From: Bartonella sp. JB63
Lineage (GTDB): Bacteria; Pseudomonadota; Alphaproteobacteria; Rhizobiales; Rhizobiaceae
Length of the DNA: 64,000 bases
NCBI RefSeq assembly: GCF_002022665.1
Contig: NZ_CP019788.1
Location: 62,001-126,000 of the forward strand
Direction: 5' to 3'
Shown here: piece after piece, positions 9,053 to 18,762 of the stretch
Numbering within the stretch: the first letter of the stretch is position 1
Layout of the letters: the number at the start of each line of letters is the position of its first letter
Program-made: the position numbers and the translations under genes
Notes under the pieces: generated by a model
Seen by the model: only the letters and a program-made list of their open reading frames with translations
Databases searched by the model: none
What the model was told of the DNA's origin: nothing

Positions 9053-9103
9053 AAGGAGGTATGCAACATATATGTACATAAACATTAGCTATGGAGCAAA
9101 TTT

Positions 9104-9985
9104 ATGAATATGAAATGTTTAATGACGGCATCTGTTGTTGCTTTGATGACAGCTTCCGCAGTACAAGCAGCAGATATTACAGTTCCTCAAGAAGTAGGAG
9201 AAACAATTGTTGTAGTTCCTGCTTTTTCTTGGACGGGTTTTTATCTCGGTGGGCAGATTGGTGGTTTTTCAAGTAAGACTTCTTTCAGTAGTCGTGATGG
9301 TGATGATTCTAAAAAGTGGCTTCCGCTTCATAAAGATTTGTGGTCTAAACCTTCAGGTTTCACAGGGGGGGTTTACGCGGGTTCCAATGTTGATCTCGGG
9401 AATGGTTTGATTCTAGGTGTTGATACCGATGTTATTTGGTCTGGACGGAAAGACACGAAAAATCGCAAAGTGACAGTTGAGTTAAAAGATGAAGGTGAAA
9501 ATCAGAAAAAGTCTTTTCCTTTACTTAATAAAGAAGGATCAAAACCGGAAAAGGAACTTGAAACTATAGAGTATGGTCATACTCTGAAAGAAAAGTGGGC
9601 TGGTGCTACAAGGATTCGTATTGGTTTTGCTGCTGATCGTATTATGCCTTATGTCGCTGGTGGTGTTGCTTATACACAGCTCCAAGACAGCTTTTTAATG
9701 TCAGTTACTAAGAAAAAAGTTCCTGGAGAACCTGCAGTAGGAGAACCTGCAGTAAAAGTTGAGGATGACAAAGAACCTTCTGCTGAGCTAAATACAAATG
9801 ATGAATCAAAAACAATGATTGGTTATACTCTTGGTGCTGGTGTTGATTTTGCAATGACTGATAATGTTATTTTGCGTGCGGAATATCGTTACTCAGATTT
9901 TGGTAAAAAGAAATTGCATAATGAAAAACTTGAAGTTAACTACAAAGCCAATGATTTCCGCGTTGGTGTGGCTTACAAATTCTAA
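9104..9985 (+). CDS. Haemin-binding outer membrane protein, Hbp/Omp25 family (array member 1)
   Basis: Outer-membrane beta-barrel of the Omp25/Omp31-like Hbp family, which in Bartonella binds haemin on the cell surface. The product has 293 residues: a signal peptide cleaved after SAVQA, a first strand SWTGFYLGGQIGGFSS, a recurring segment TLKEKWAGATRIRIGFAADR, and a C-terminus DFRVGVAYKF with the terminal Phe expected for barrel assembly. The middle region (residues ~125-165 and ~205-240) is Lys/Glu-rich, differs most from the paralogues and probably forms exposed loops. Its own upstream motif and terminator make it a monocistronic unit. Which named Hbp it corresponds to cannot be decided here. 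Confidence 0.9.
   Translation: MNMKCLMTASVVALMTASAVQAADITVPQEVGETIVVVPAFSWTGFYLGGQIGGFSSKTSFSSRDGDDSKKWLPLHKDLWSKPSGFTGGVYAGSNVDLGNGLILGVDTDVIWSGRKDTKNRKVTVELKDEGENQKKSFPLLNKEGSKPEKELETIEYGHTLKEKWAGATRIRIGFAADRIMPYVAGGVAYTQLQDSFLMSVTKKKVPGEPAVGEPAVKVEDDKEPSAELNTNDESKTMIGYTLGAGVDFAMTDNVILRAEYRYSDFGKKKLHNEKLEVNYKANDFRVGVAYKF
9725..9754 (+). repeat. 15-bp in-frame tandem repeat in an Hbp loop
   Basis: Two perfect copies of GGAGAACCTGCAGTA encode G-E-P-A-V twice, inside a variable, probably surface-exposed region. The length is a multiple of three, so slippage would change loop length without breaking the frame. Confidence 0.9.
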
Positions 9986-10008
9986 TTTATTGCAAAATTG
10001 AATTACAA

Positions 10009-10042
10009 AAAGGCTCTGTCAGAGACAGGGCCTTTATTTTTT
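10009..10042 (+). terminator. Rho-independent terminator after hbp member 1
   Basis: Stem AAAGGCTCTGTC / GACAGGGCCTTT (one G-U pair) with loop AGA, then TATTTTTT. It lies 24 bases after the stop codon and separates this gene from the next array member. Confidence 0.9.
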
Positions 10043-10043
10043 C

Positions 10044-10075
10044 TATGACTGTATCATTTTAATTATAGATATTTG
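10044..10075 (+). promoter_or_regulatory. Motif shared upstream of hbp-array genes (copy 3)
   Basis: ATGACTGTATCATTTTAATT followed by ATAGATATTTG, ending ~54 bases before the ATG at 10129. It begins directly after the preceding terminator, as expected for the promoter of an independent unit. Confidence 0.6.
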
Positions 10076-10128
10076 AAATAGAATATTTTATAAGCGTCAA
10101 TTTGGATATTTGTCTAGGAGATAGATTT

Positions 10129-11007
10129 ATGAGTGTAATGCGTTTAATTATGACGTCTATTTTGTTTTTTGCACTAACTTTTATGTTACAGGCAGCTGAT
10201 ATTATGATTCCGCATCAGCAACAGAAGCATCAGCCAGCTCCGATAATCATTTCTTCTGATTTTTCATGGACAGGTTTTTATTTGGGTGCTCAGATTGGAG
10301 GTTTTTCAAGTGAATCTGCTATAAGAGGTCGTAGCAATAGTAACGACCTAGAATGGGAATCCCTTGAATCGCAATATTTGCCCAAACTTTCAGGTGTTAT
10401 AGGGGGTGTTTATGCTGGATCTAATATTGGTTTTGGAAATGGCCTTATTCTTGGCGTAGATACCGATATGATGTGGTCAGGGAAAAAAGATACAAAAATT
10501 ATTTCTCAGCATGAACTAAGTGGAAAAGTGGAAGAAGAGATAGAAGAGAGAGAAGAGAGCAGAGTTGGTCGAGAAAGGTCTGTAAGAGTGGTCAGGTCAG
10601 TAGGCAATGTACAAGTGCGTTCAATTGCAAAAGAAGGTGATGATCCTGTAAATGCCAGTAACACTTTAAAAGAAAAATGGGTTGGCGCTACACGGTTACG
10701 CATTGGTTTTGCAGTGGATCATGTGATGCCTTATGTCTCTGCCGGTGTTGCCTATGCGCAGCTTTCAGATCTTTTAACAATAAGAAACGAGAGTAAAGAG
10801 CTTCCCATTATCAATCTAATAGATGATACAAAGGTTTTTGTGGGCTATACTTTTGGTGGGGGTATTGATTTTGCAATGGCTAAGAGTGTTATTTTGCGTG
10901 CAGAATATCGTTATTCAGATTTTGGTAAAAAGAAATTTGCAAAGGATAGAGTGGAAATTGGTTATAAAACCAATGATTTCCGTGTTGGTGTAGCTTATAA
11001 ATTCTAG
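10129..11007 (+). CDS. Haemin-binding outer membrane protein, Hbp/Omp25 family (array member 2)
   Basis: Second intact barrel of the array, 292 residues from the ATG at 10129. That start follows TAGGAGATAGATTT and begins directly with the signal peptide MSVMRLIMTSILFFALTF, cleaved after MLQA; an in-frame ATG at 10102 would add nine residues in front of it. Family marks are SWTGFYLGAQIGGFSSE, GNGLILGVDTDMMWSGKKDT, TLKEKWVGATRLRIGFA and a terminal DFRVGVAYKF. The variable loop (about residues 130-180) is rich in Glu and Arg (for example EEEIEEREESRVGRERS) and shares little with the loops of the neighbours. Surface haemin binding is the family role; ligand specificity of this copy is unknown. 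Confidence 0.9.
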   Translation: MSVMRLIMTSILFFALTFMLQAADIMIPHQQQKHQPAPIIISSDFSWTGFYLGAQIGGFSSESAIRGRSNSNDLEWESLESQYLPKLSGVIGGVYAGSNIGFGNGLILGVDTDMMWSGKKDTKIISQHELSGKVEEEIEEREESRVGRERSVRVVRSVGNVQVRSIAKEGDDPVNASNTLKEKWVGATRLRIGFAVDHVMPYVSAGVAYAQLSDLLTIRNESKELPIINLIDDTKVFVGYTFGGGIDFAMAKSVILRAEYRYSDFGKKKFAKDRVEIGYKTNDFRVGVAYKF

Positions 11008-11025
11008 TTAATTAGAAGATTTAAA

Positions 11026-11060
11026 TTAAGTCCTGTTGAAAACAGGACTTAATTGTTTTT
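11026..11060 (+). terminator. Rho-independent terminator after hbp member 2
   Basis: Perfect 12-bp stem TTAAGTCCTGTT / AACAGGACTTAA with loop GAA, followed by TTGTTTTT. It starts 19 bases after the stop codon. Confidence 0.9.
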
Positions 11061-11090
11061 ATTGTATCATTTTTACTACAGATTTTTAAA
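11061..11090 (+). promoter_or_regulatory. Motif shared upstream of hbp-array genes (copy 4)
   Basis: ATTGTATCATTTTTACTACA followed by GATTTTTAAA, ending ~48 bases before the GTG at 11138. Same element as the three upstream copies, again placed directly after a terminator. Confidence 0.6.
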
Positions 11091-11137
11091 ATGAAATTTT
11101 ATATAAAGTGCATTTTGGATATTTTGGAGATAGACCT

Positions 11138-12028
11138 GTGAATATAAAATTTCTTTTAACTATATTTACTATTGTTTCAGTTTATACTTCTACAGTGCAA
11201 GCGTCTGAGAGTATATTATTTCAGGAATCAAATTCATCTGCTGCTGATTCTAAATTTTCTTGGACGGGTTTTTATATTGGTGGTCAGGTTGCTGGTTTTT
11301 CAAGTAAAGTTACTGCAAACGCCCTTAATATTGATATTCCTCTAAGTTCTGAAGGTTATAATAGTGTTGATCGTTGGGCGTCAGTTGATAAGAAGCATTT
11401 ACCTCAACTCTTTGGTATGAGAGGTGGTATTTATGCTGGGTCGGATATTAATCTTGGTAATAACCTGATTATAGGTGTTGATACAGATATAATGTGGTCT
11501 GGGCAGGAAGATACCAAAACTGTTATTGTTGGCGATGATTTGGTTCCAAGATATCGATCTGCGGAGGGAAATGAGGCTGTACAAGAGAGACCGAGAGTAA
11601 TAATATCTCCCCTCAGTACAAAAAATCTGGGACGAGCAATGTATCATCATGTAGCTAGATCGAGAGCTGAAGAAGGGCAATATGTTTTTTTTAATCACAC
11701 TTTAAAAGAAAAGTGGACTGGTGCTACACGGGTACGTATTGGTTTTGCTGCTGACCGTATTATGCCTTATGTCGCTGGTGGTATTTCTTATGTGGATCTT
11801 CAAGATACTTTATCGGTAGTGATGAGTAAAGAAAACAAAGTAGATGAATCAAAAACAATGATTGGCTATACCTTTGGTGGTGGTGTTGATTTCGCATTAA
11901 ATAATAATATTATTGTGCGCACTGAATATCGTTACTCGGATTTTGGTAAAAAGAAATTTGCAAGGGAAGAAATCGATCTTAGCTATAAAACCAATGACTT
12001 CCGTGTTGGTGTAGCTTATAAATTCTAA
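11138..12028 (+). CDS. Haemin-binding outer membrane protein, Hbp/Omp25 family (array member 3)
   Basis: Third intact barrel, 296 residues. The GTG at 11138 follows GGAGATAGACCT and aligns with the starts of its paralogues; an upstream ATG at 11108 would put ten hydrophilic residues before the signal peptide. Signal peptide cleavage is likely after STVQA. Barrel marks are SWTGFYIGGQVAGFSSK, GVDTDIMWSGQEDT, TLKEKWTGATRVRIGFAADR and terminal DFRVGVAYKF. The central loop region (about 125-180) is unique to this copy. It is closed by a terminator at 12058. Likely role: haemin binding at the outer membrane. Confidence 0.9.
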   Translation: MNIKFLLTIFTIVSVYTSTVQASESILFQESNSSAADSKFSWTGFYIGGQVAGFSSKVTANALNIDIPLSSEGYNSVDRWASVDKKHLPQLFGMRGGIYAGSDINLGNNLIIGVDTDIMWSGQEDTKTVIVGDDLVPRYRSAEGNEAVQERPRVIISPLSTKNLGRAMYHHVARSRAEEGQYVFFNHTLKEKWTGATRVRIGFAADRIMPYVAGGISYVDLQDTLSVVMSKENKVDESKTMIGYTFGGGVDFALNNNIIVRTEYRYSDFGKKKFAREEIDLSYKTNDFRVGVAYKF

Positions 12029-12057
12029 ATTTATTAAAAAACTGAGTTTATTGTGAA

Positions 12058-12086
12058 AAGGTTCTGTTTATGCAGAGCCTTTTTTT
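12058..12086 (+). terminator. Rho-independent terminator after hbp member 3
   Basis: Stem AAGGTTCTG / CAGAGCCTT with one G-U pair and a short T-rich loop, followed by a T run. It ends the array about 195 bases before ileS. Confidence 0.85.
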
Positions 12087-12280
12087 GAGAGATTTATTTT
12101 TGGGTTTTCTTTTTTAATGGTTTCATGATAAAGCATCTAGCAAATGATGTTATATATTCTTGATCACTGCTGAGTACGAATTATTGGCTCAGCCTTCTTC
12201 ATAGATTGAACAACCAAAGTTGCAGGGTTCAAGGAAATGATACAAAGTAAAATAATAAAAGTGGACAGGAATATTTCACA

Positions 12281-15196
12281 ATGTCTGTGAAAAATGAAGC
12301 AATAGATTACTCAAAGACTCTTTATTTACCAAAAACTAATTTTCCTATGCGTGCAGGATTGCCGCAAAAAGAGCTTGAATTGATAACACGATGGGAAGAG
12401 ATAGATCTTTACACTCAATTGAGACAACAAGCAAAGGAACGTCCACTTTACATCCTTCATGATGGTCCACCTTATGCAAATGGCAATATTCATATTGGAC
12501 ATGCTTTGAACAAAGTTTTAAAGGACGTTATTGTTCGTTCATTTCAAATGCGAGGTTTTAATGCGAATTATGTGCCTGGTTGGGATTGTCATGGACTTCC
12601 AATTGAATGGAAAATTGAGGAAAGATATCGTGCAAAAGGGAAAAATAAAGATGATGTTCCCGTGAGCGAGTTTCGTCGAGAATGTCGTGATTTTGCGCAG
12701 TCTTGGATAACAATTCAAAGTGAAGAATTTAAACGTCTTGGTATTATAGGAGATTTTAAAAATCCTTACACGACAATGGCTTTTCACGCTGAGGCACGCA
12801 TTGCTAGCGAATTAATGAAATTTGTTATGTCTGATCAACTTTATTGTGGTTCAAAACCTGTAATGTGGTCTGTTGTTGAGCGTACAGCCTTGGCTGAAGC
12901 AGAAATTGAATATCATGATCATGAATCTGATGTTGTATGGGTTAAATTTCCTATTTTAGAATCACGTGCTCACGATTTAAATGATGCCTGTGTTGTGATT
13001 TGGACAACAACACCATGGACGATTCCTGGTAATCTTGCGGTTAGTTATTCTTCGCAAATTTCTTATGGTATTTATCTTATTGAAAGTTCAGAAAATGATT
13101 TTGGTCCTCAAGTTGGGGAGAAGCTTCTTTTTTCTGATGCTTTAGTTGAGAGTTGTGCAGAAAAAGCAAAACTTATTTTGAAACGCTTGCGTTCTGTCTC
13201 TGCTGATGAGCTTAAGACTCTTATCCTTTCTCATCCGCTTAAAGGTTTAGCTGGAGGGTATAACCATAAGATTGCAATGCTTGATGGTTCCCATGTGACG
13301 GATAATGTTGGTACAGGTTTTGTTCATACGGCACCTAGCCATGGGCGTGAGGATTTTGAAATTTGGAATGCGTATAAGTCTGTATTGGAGCAGGCTGGTA
13401 TTGATTCTTCTATACCTTTTCCCGTTGATGATGCTGGTTTTTATACAAAAGATGCCCCTGGTTTTGGACCAGATCGTAAAGGGGGACCTATCCGAGTTAT
13501 TGATGATAATGGAAAAATGGGTAATGCTAATAAAGAAGTGATTAATGCTTTAATTAAAGCAGGGTTATTATTTGCACGTGGTCGTTTAAAACATTCTTAT
13601 CCTCATAGTTGGCGTTCAAAAAAACCAGTTATTTTCCGAAATACACCTCAGTGGTTTATTGCAATGGATAAAGATCTTGGTGATGGTTCAACTTTACGCA
13701 GCAGAGCTTTGGAAGCTGTGATGATGACACGTTTTGTTCCATCTTCGGCTCAAAACCGTTTGGCTTCTATGATTACAGATCGTCCAGATTGGGTACTTTC
13801 TCGTCAGCGTGCTTGGGGTGTTCCGATTTGTATTTTTGTTAATGAGGATGGTCTTATTCTTAAAGATGAGCAGGTGAATAAACGTATTTTGAAAGCTTTT
13901 GAAACAGAAGGGGCGGATGCATGGTTTGCAGAAGGAGCACGTGAACGTTTTTTAGGTGAACGTGTTCATGAAACTTGGAAACAAGTCTATGATATTTTGG
14001 ATGTTTGGTTTGATTCTGGGACAAGTCATAGTTTTGTATTAGAAGATCGTGCTGATTTGAAATGGCCTGCTGATATTTATTTTGAAGGGTCTGATCAGCA
14101 TCGTGGGTGGTTTCAGTCTTCTCTTTTGGAAAGCTGTGGAACACGGGCTTGTGCACCCTATAAAACTGTTGTCACACATGGTTTTACTTTGGATGAGAAT
14201 GGCAAAAAAATGTCTAAGTCTTTAGACAATACGATTATGCCACAAGATATTATTAAAACATCTGGCGCTGATATTTTTCGTCTTTGGGTTATGACGACTG
14301 ACTATTGGGAAGATCAGCGTTTGGGAAAAAAGATTCTTCAAACAAACGTAGATTCATATCGCAAATTGCGGAATGCAATTCGTTGGATGCTTGGTATTTT
14401 AGCTTATGATGAAGGAAAAGAAATATCTTATTGTGCACTGCCGGATCTTGAAAAATTTATATTGCATCGATTGTATGAACTTGATCAGTTGATTAATCGA
14501 TCCTATGATGAGTTTGATTTTAAGAAAATTATGCGTGCGTTATTGGATTTTTCAATCATTGAATTATCTGCGTTTTATTTTGATATCCGAAAAGATACTC
14601 TTTATTGTGACCCCCCTTCATCAGTAAAGCGTAAAGCTTCTTTGCAAATCATTCGTGAAGTTTTTGATCGAATGGTAACATGGCTTGCTCCAATGTTACC
14701 TTTTACAATGGAAGAAGCTTGGTTAGAGCGTTATCCAAAAAGTTGTTCGGTGCATTTGCAGCAGTTTCGTCCTGTATTGGCAGAATGGAAGAACGAGCCT
14801 TTGGCAGAGTGTTGGAAAAAAGTACGACAGGTTCGTAAAGTCGTTACGGGCGCTTTAGAGATTGAACGAGCAGATAGGCGTATTGGGTCATCTTTAGAAG
14901 CAGCACCTATTGTTTTTATTTCTAATCCGGTTTTATTGGAATCTTTAGAAAATTTAGATATGGCGGAGATTTGCATTACCAGTGCTTTAACGATTATTCA
15001 AGATATACCCCCTTTGGATGCTTTTATTTTGAATGATGTTGAAGGTGTTGGTGTATATTCGAATAAGGCTGTGGGTACTAAGTGTGCTCGATCATGGCGT
15101 TATACACAAGATGTTGGGAGTGATCCAGATTATCCTGATGTGTCTGCTCGTGATGCAGCTGCTTTGCGGGAATTACAAGCGCTTGGCAAAGTTTAA
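12281..15196 (+). CDS. ileS: Isoleucyl-tRNA synthetase
   Basis: Charges tRNA-Ile with isoleucine. The 971 residues match the alphaproteobacterial length. The class I HIGH motif is at residues 71-74 (NIHIGHAL) and KMSKS at 643-647. The CP1 editing domain between them carries [12 protein letters not shown] and [11 protein letters not shown]. The anticodon-binding domain follows. The C-terminus is the short rhizobial form with KCARSW instead of the full zinc-binding module. The start ATG is preceded by GGACAGGA. It stands alone on the plus strand; no lspA neighbour is seen. Confidence 0.98.
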   Translation: MSVKNEAIDYSKTLYLPKTNFPMRAGLPQKELELITRWEEIDLYTQLRQQAKERPLYILHDGPPYANGNIHIGHALNKVLKDVIVRSFQMRGFNANYVPGWDCHGLPIEWKIEERYRAKGKNKDDVPVSEFRRECRDFAQSWITIQSEEFKRLGIIGDFKNPYTTMAFHAEARIASELMKFVMSDQLYCGSKPVMWSVVERTALAEAEIEYHDHESDVVWVKFPILESRAHDLNDACVVIWTTTPWTIPGNLAVSYSSQISYGIYLIESSENDFGPQVGEKLLFSDALVESCAEKAKLILKRLRSVSADELKTLILSHPLKGLAGGYNHKIAMLDGSHVTDNVGTGFVHTAPSHGREDFEIWNAYKSVLEQAGIDSSIPFPVDDAGFYTKDAPGFGPDRKGGPIRVIDDNGKMGNANKEVINALIKAGLLFARGRLKHSYPHSWRSKKPVIFRNTPQWFIAMDKDLGDGSTLRSRALEAVMMTRFVPSSAQNRLASMITDRPDWVLSRQRAWGVPICIFVNEDGLILKDEQVNKRILKAFETEGADAWFAEGARERFLGERVHETWKQVYDILDVWFDSGTSHSFVLEDRADLKWPADIYFEGSDQHRGWFQSSLLESCGTRACAPYKTVVTHGFTLDENGKKMSKSLDNTIMPQDIIKTSGADIFRLWVMTTDYWEDQRLGKKILQTNVDSYRKLRNAIRWMLGILAYDEGKEISYCALPDLEKFILHRLYELDQLINRSYDEFDFKKIMRALLDFSIIELSAFYFDIRKDTLYCDPPSSVKRKASLQIIREVFDRMVTWLAPMLPFTMEEAWLERYPKSCSVHLQQFRPVLAEWKNEPLAECWKKVRQVRKVVTGALEIERADRRIGSSLEAAPIVFISNPVLLESLENLDMAEICITSALTIIQDIPPLDAFILNDVEGVGVYSNKAVGTKCARSWRYTQDVGSDPDYPDVSARDAAALRELQALGKV

Positions 15197-15401
15197 AAGG
15201 TTTTTGAACAGTACATTTGAGAGGATGGTATTCAATAGAGCGCTAGCACTATTTGAATTCTATTATTGATGGGAGAGGAAATTTATGTTAAAATGAAACG
15301 CCTTGTTTTGTCTATGAATGGGCGATGTGTGCGTTATTAGACAGTCTCTAAAGAATGATAGTGATGTCAGCAAGTTTTGCACTTAGGAAAATGGATGAGC
15401 A

Positions 15402-15986
15402 ATGAATAGATATGCAATGAAAATATTTTTAGCAGGCATACTGAGTGTATGTTTTATGTTGACAGGGTGTAATTTATCTGCTCCGACCTATGGTACGGAT
15501 AAAACTGCTTCATTACAGTTTGTTGATGATATAACTAATCTTGCTTCATTAAGATCAAAAAATAAAAATAGTCAGCTTGTGATGAAACAGCGTCCACGAC
15601 TTATATTTCCAGAGTCTAGTGCGCGTACAGTGTTACCTCCACCTCAGGTAGATATTACGGAGATTAATTCTTATGATGAGATGGAAATGTCAGAGAAGTC
15701 ACAGAAGAATTTGCAAGGTGGAGCAGCAATTAATAGGGTGAATTCTTATGGTAACATTTCTCTTTCTGCAGATAAAAAAATAGTGACAAGAGGCCCTGGA
15801 AATATCGATAATTCAGAGGGTATCATACAGTTTAATGAAAAACAACAACGTGAGGAATATTTACGTCGACGGCAGGATGCTGATGGTGGGAATGCAAATT
15901 ATCGTCGATACCTTAGTGAGCCACCTTTAATTTATCGTCAACCAGGAGTAACTGCACCTTTAGAGCGAAAGGATAAAGTGAAATAG
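15402..15986 (+). CDS. Predicted lipoprotein, unknown function
   Basis: A 194-residue product with a lipoprotein signal: basic start MNRYAMK, hydrophobic core and lipobox LTGC at about residues 20-23. The mature part is hydrophilic, with Gln/Arg/Asn-rich stretches such as EKQQREEYLRRRQ and no recognised domain. GGATGAGC precedes the ATG. Its position just downstream of ileS, with ~205 bases between, suggests a separate promoter. The family is not recognised by me; an envelope location is the only thing the sequence supports. Confidence 0.7.
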   Translation: MNRYAMKIFLAGILSVCFMLTGCNLSAPTYGTDKTASLQFVDDITNLASLRSKNKNSQLVMKQRPRLIFPESSARTVLPPPQVDITEINSYDEMEMSEKSQKNLQGGAAINRVNSYGNISLSADKKIVTRGPGNIDNSEGIIQFNEKQQREEYLRRRQDADGGNANYRRYLSEPPLIYRQPGVTAPLERKDKVK

Positions 15987-16102
15987 ATAAAAGTGTATGA
16001 AAAAGGTATTACTTCGAAGGTAAAAAGCAATAAGAAGACTCTGATCTTATTTTACAAATGGGTTTTATTGTTTAAAGATTAAGTATCTGATTGAAATAAA
16101 GC

Positions 16103-16555
16103 TTATTTTTGGTGTCGTTTTTGTGCAAAAAAGTCTTTAAGCAATTGATTTGCTTCTCTTTCTTTAAAACCGGAATAAACATTAGGTCTATGGTGGCAGG
16201 TTGATTGTTGGTAGAAACGCGGTCCATGTTCAATAGCGCCGCCTTTTGAATCTTGTGTTGCATAATACAGGTTTCTTATGCGTGCAAATGAAATAGCTGC
16301 AGCGCACATAGCGCATGGTTCGAGTGTTACATAAAGATCGCATTGAGGAATTCTTTCACTTTTGAAGATTTGACAAGCTATACGAATAACACGCATTTCG
16401 GCGTGTCCTGTAGGATCATATGGGGTTCTTGTGTAATTGCCAGCACGTGCAATAATTGTTTCACCATGTGTAATAACTGCGCCCACGGGAATTTCAGCTT
16501 GTTTTTTTGCTGACTGTGCTTCTAAAAGAGCTATTTCCATGGGAGTAAGTCTCAT
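16103..16555 (-). CDS. tadA: tRNA-specific adenosine deaminase TadA
   Basis: Zinc-dependent deaminase that converts the wobble adenosine of tRNA-Arg(ACG) to inosine; that tRNA is encoded in this window at 63321-63397. The product is 150 residues. The cytidine/deoxycytidylate-deaminase fold is shown by GHAEMRVIR (His ligand and catalytic Glu) and LEPCAMCAAA (two Cys ligands). The N-terminal helix ALLEAQSAKKQAEIPVGAV is typical. It is divergent from rluB, whose start lies 172 bases away. Confidence 0.95.
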   Translation of the reverse strand: MRLTPMEIALLEAQSAKKQAEIPVGAVITHGETIIARAGNYTRTPYDPTGHAEMRVIRIACQIFKSERIPQCDLYVTLEPCAMCAAAISFARIRNLYYATQDSKGGAIEHGPRFYQQSTCHHRPNVYSGFKEREANQLLKDFFAQKRHQK

Positions 16556-16727
16556 ATTTCTCTTCCATTGAAGTATAAATAACCAAAAAGCTATATTAAA
16601 GAGGTCTATGAAGTGAGCAAGCTTTTTTATTATGATTCATTGTGTGATGAAAGGGTTCCATTACATTCTAAAAGTGTTTAGGGCTGCTTTAAAAATAAAT
16701 AGGTATTTAGATATCAAAGGATAGAAT

Positions 16728-18218
16728 ATGATGAACGATTGCACTTCTGCTTCTTTTCAGAATAAACGATATAGTGCACGTAATAAATTTTTTATACGAT
16801 TTGAAAAAGATCGAAATAAAAAAATAAGCGAAAAGAGTGAGAGTGAACGAATTGCTAAAAGGTTAGCACGTGCCGGAGTAGCATCACGCCGTGATGCAGA
16901 AATGATGATCGTTGCAGGTCGTATTGTTGTTAATGGTACAGTTGTTGCTACGCCTGTTTTTAATGTTACCCGTTCTGATGTTATTACAGTTGATGGTAAG
17001 CCTTTACCTCCTATAGAACGAACACGGTTATGGCTTTATCACAAACCAGTCGGATTTGTTACGACAAATCGTGATCCTCAGGGAAGACCAACAGTATTTG
17101 ATAATTTGCCAAAAGACATGCCTCGTGTTCTTTCTGTGGGGAGACTTGATATTAATACAGAAGGCCTTTTGCTTTTAACCAATGATGGTGGTTTAGCGCG
17201 TGTATTGGAGCTTCCTTTTACGGGTTGGGTGCGTAAATATCGGGTTCGTGCTCATGGAAAGGTTAAACAAAGTGCGCTTCAAAATTTAAAGAATGGTATT
17301 GCGGTTAATGGGATTTTTTATGGTTCAATTGAGGCTTCGATCGAACGTGAGCAAGGATCAAATGTATGGCTTTCTGTAGCTTTGCGTGAAGGAAAAAATC
17401 GTGAAATCAAAAATGTTTTGGGAGCTTTAGGGTTATCTGTTAATCGTTTAATTCGTGTATCTTATGGTCCATTTCAGTTATCTGATTTAAAAGAAGGTGC
17501 AGTTCGTGAATTAAAAGGTCGGATGTTACGTGATCAATTAGGAGAACGTTTAATTTTGCAAGCTAATGCAGATTTTGATGCGCCTATTATTAAGCCATTT
17601 TCAAATTCTGCTGTTATTGAAAAACAAAAAAGTACAAAGTCTTCTGTGATGAAAAATAGTTCGATTGTCTCTAGAAAAGAAAGCATGTCGTATGGAAAAA
17701 AAGGTAAATTTTCTGGGCATAATCAGGTACGATTGAGTAAAAAATTTGATGAAAAATTAAGAGATAAAAATCAGAAAAAGGATGGGAAGGAAGAACGTAC
17801 TTTTTTACGTTCACGTTGTTCTAATGTTTGGATGGCTCCTGGTGCATGTCCGCAGATTGTATGTAAGAAATCCTCTTCTGATGCAGATGATCAGTATGGT
17901 CGTAAGAGTAATTGGGTTGGTAAGAAATCTACTGATAGAGGGAAGGAAAAACGATCAGAAAGACGAATAGGGAAAGATAAATGTATTGATTTTTCTAAAA
18001 AATGTAGCAAAACACCTTATATTGAATCAGGTCTTATTGGCAAGAAAGATCAATTATTTAAAAAGGAGGGGGAGGTTGTTAAAAATGATCATGGTGAACA
18101 TTTTTTTGATAATAGACGAAAATCTAGATCATTTGATAACAACATGAAAAAGTCTAAGAGATATAATGATAGTGCAAGGATATCTAAGGGATCTAGAGGA
18201 TCACGTGCGGGTTATTAG
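16728..18218 (+). CDS. rluB: Pseudouridine synthase RluB/RsuA family with long basic C-terminal tail
   Basis: Modifies uridines in ribosomal RNA; the RluB type acts on 23S rRNA. Domain order: a basic N-terminal lead of ~40 residues, an S4 RNA-binding domain (KRLARAGVASRRDAEMMI) and the RsuA/RluB catalytic domain with VGRLDINTEGLLLLTNDG containing the catalytic Asp. After about residue 290 comes a ~200-residue low-complexity tail rich in Lys, Ser, Arg and Asp. Such tails occur in rhizobial homologues, but the sequence is poorly conserved. The last 14 bases overlap the chosen start of rsmD, so the two are probably coupled. Assignment to RluB over other family members is by similarity only. Confidence 0.88.
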   Translation: MMNDCTSASFQNKRYSARNKFFIRFEKDRNKKISEKSESERIAKRLARAGVASRRDAEMMIVAGRIVVNGTVVATPVFNVTRSDVITVDGKPLPPIERTRLWLYHKPVGFVTTNRDPQGRPTVFDNLPKDMPRVLSVGRLDINTEGLLLLTNDGGLARVLELPFTGWVRKYRVRAHGKVKQSALQNLKNGIAVNGIFYGSIEASIEREQGSNVWLSVALREGKNREIKNVLGALGLSVNRLIRVSYGPFQLSDLKEGAVRELKGRMLRDQLGERLILQANADFDAPIIKPFSNSAVIEKQKSTKSSVMKNSSIVSRKESMSYGKKGKFSGHNQVRLSKKFDEKLRDKNQKKDGKEERTFLRSRCSNVWMAPGACPQIVCKKSSSDADDQYGRKSNWVGKKSTDRGKEKRSERRIGKDKCIDFSKKCSKTPYIESGLIGKKDQLFKKEGEVVKNDHGEHFFDNRRKSRSFDNNMKKSKRYNDSARISKGSRGSRAGY

Positions 18219-18762
18219 TGGTAAGTTTTCTGGGCATATTTTGTCAAAACCTCTTAGTCGATCTATTCGCCCAACAAGTGATCGTACGCGTGAAAGCCTT
18301 TTTAATATTCTTACTAGTCGGGAAGAAAACTTTTGGAAAGATAAGCGTGTTCTTGATCTTTTTGCTGGCACTGGTGCTTTAGGAATTGAGGCACTTTCGC
18401 GTGGAGCAAAGGCTGCTGTTTTTGTTGAAAATTCAATTGAGGGAGGCAGCCTAATTCAAAAGAATATTGAAGCTTTAGGATTGCAAGGTGTTGGACGGAT
18501 TTTACGCCGTGATGCGACCAAACTGGGAAATATTGGAACAATACTTGCATTTGATATTATTTTTGCAGATCCTCCTTATGGCTATTCTTTAGGTGAAAAG
18601 GCTTTTATTCAAGCTTTAAAAGGAGGGTGGGCAAAAACTGAAGCATTTTTTATTCTTGAAGAAGCAAAAGAAGCGATTATTAATTTGCCTGATCCATTTT
18701 ATTTAGATGATGAGCGTTTTTATAGTGATACAGCAATACGGATCTATAAACTTCAACAGTAA
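18205..18762 (+). CDS. rsmD: 16S rRNA (guanine966-N2)-methyltransferase RsmD
   Basis: Methylates G966 of 16S rRNA using S-adenosylmethionine. The product is 185 residues from the GTG at 18205, which follows AGAGGATCAC and gives the family start VRVISGKFSGHIL; a longer frame from 18166 would add 13 unrelated residues. Motifs: IRPTSDRTRESLFNIL, the SAM-binding DLFAGTGALGIEALSRGA and the catalytic DPPYG. It overlaps the end of rluB by 14 bases, a common rhizobial pairing. Confidence 0.93.
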   Translation: MRVISGKFSGHILSKPLSRSIRPTSDRTRESLFNILTSREENFWKDKRVLDLFAGTGALGIEALSRGAKAAVFVENSIEGGSLIQKNIEALGLQGVGRILRRDATKLGNIGTILAFDIIFADPPYGYSLGEKAFIQALKGGWAKTEAFFILEEAKEAIINLPDPFYLDDERFYSDTAIRIYKLQQ

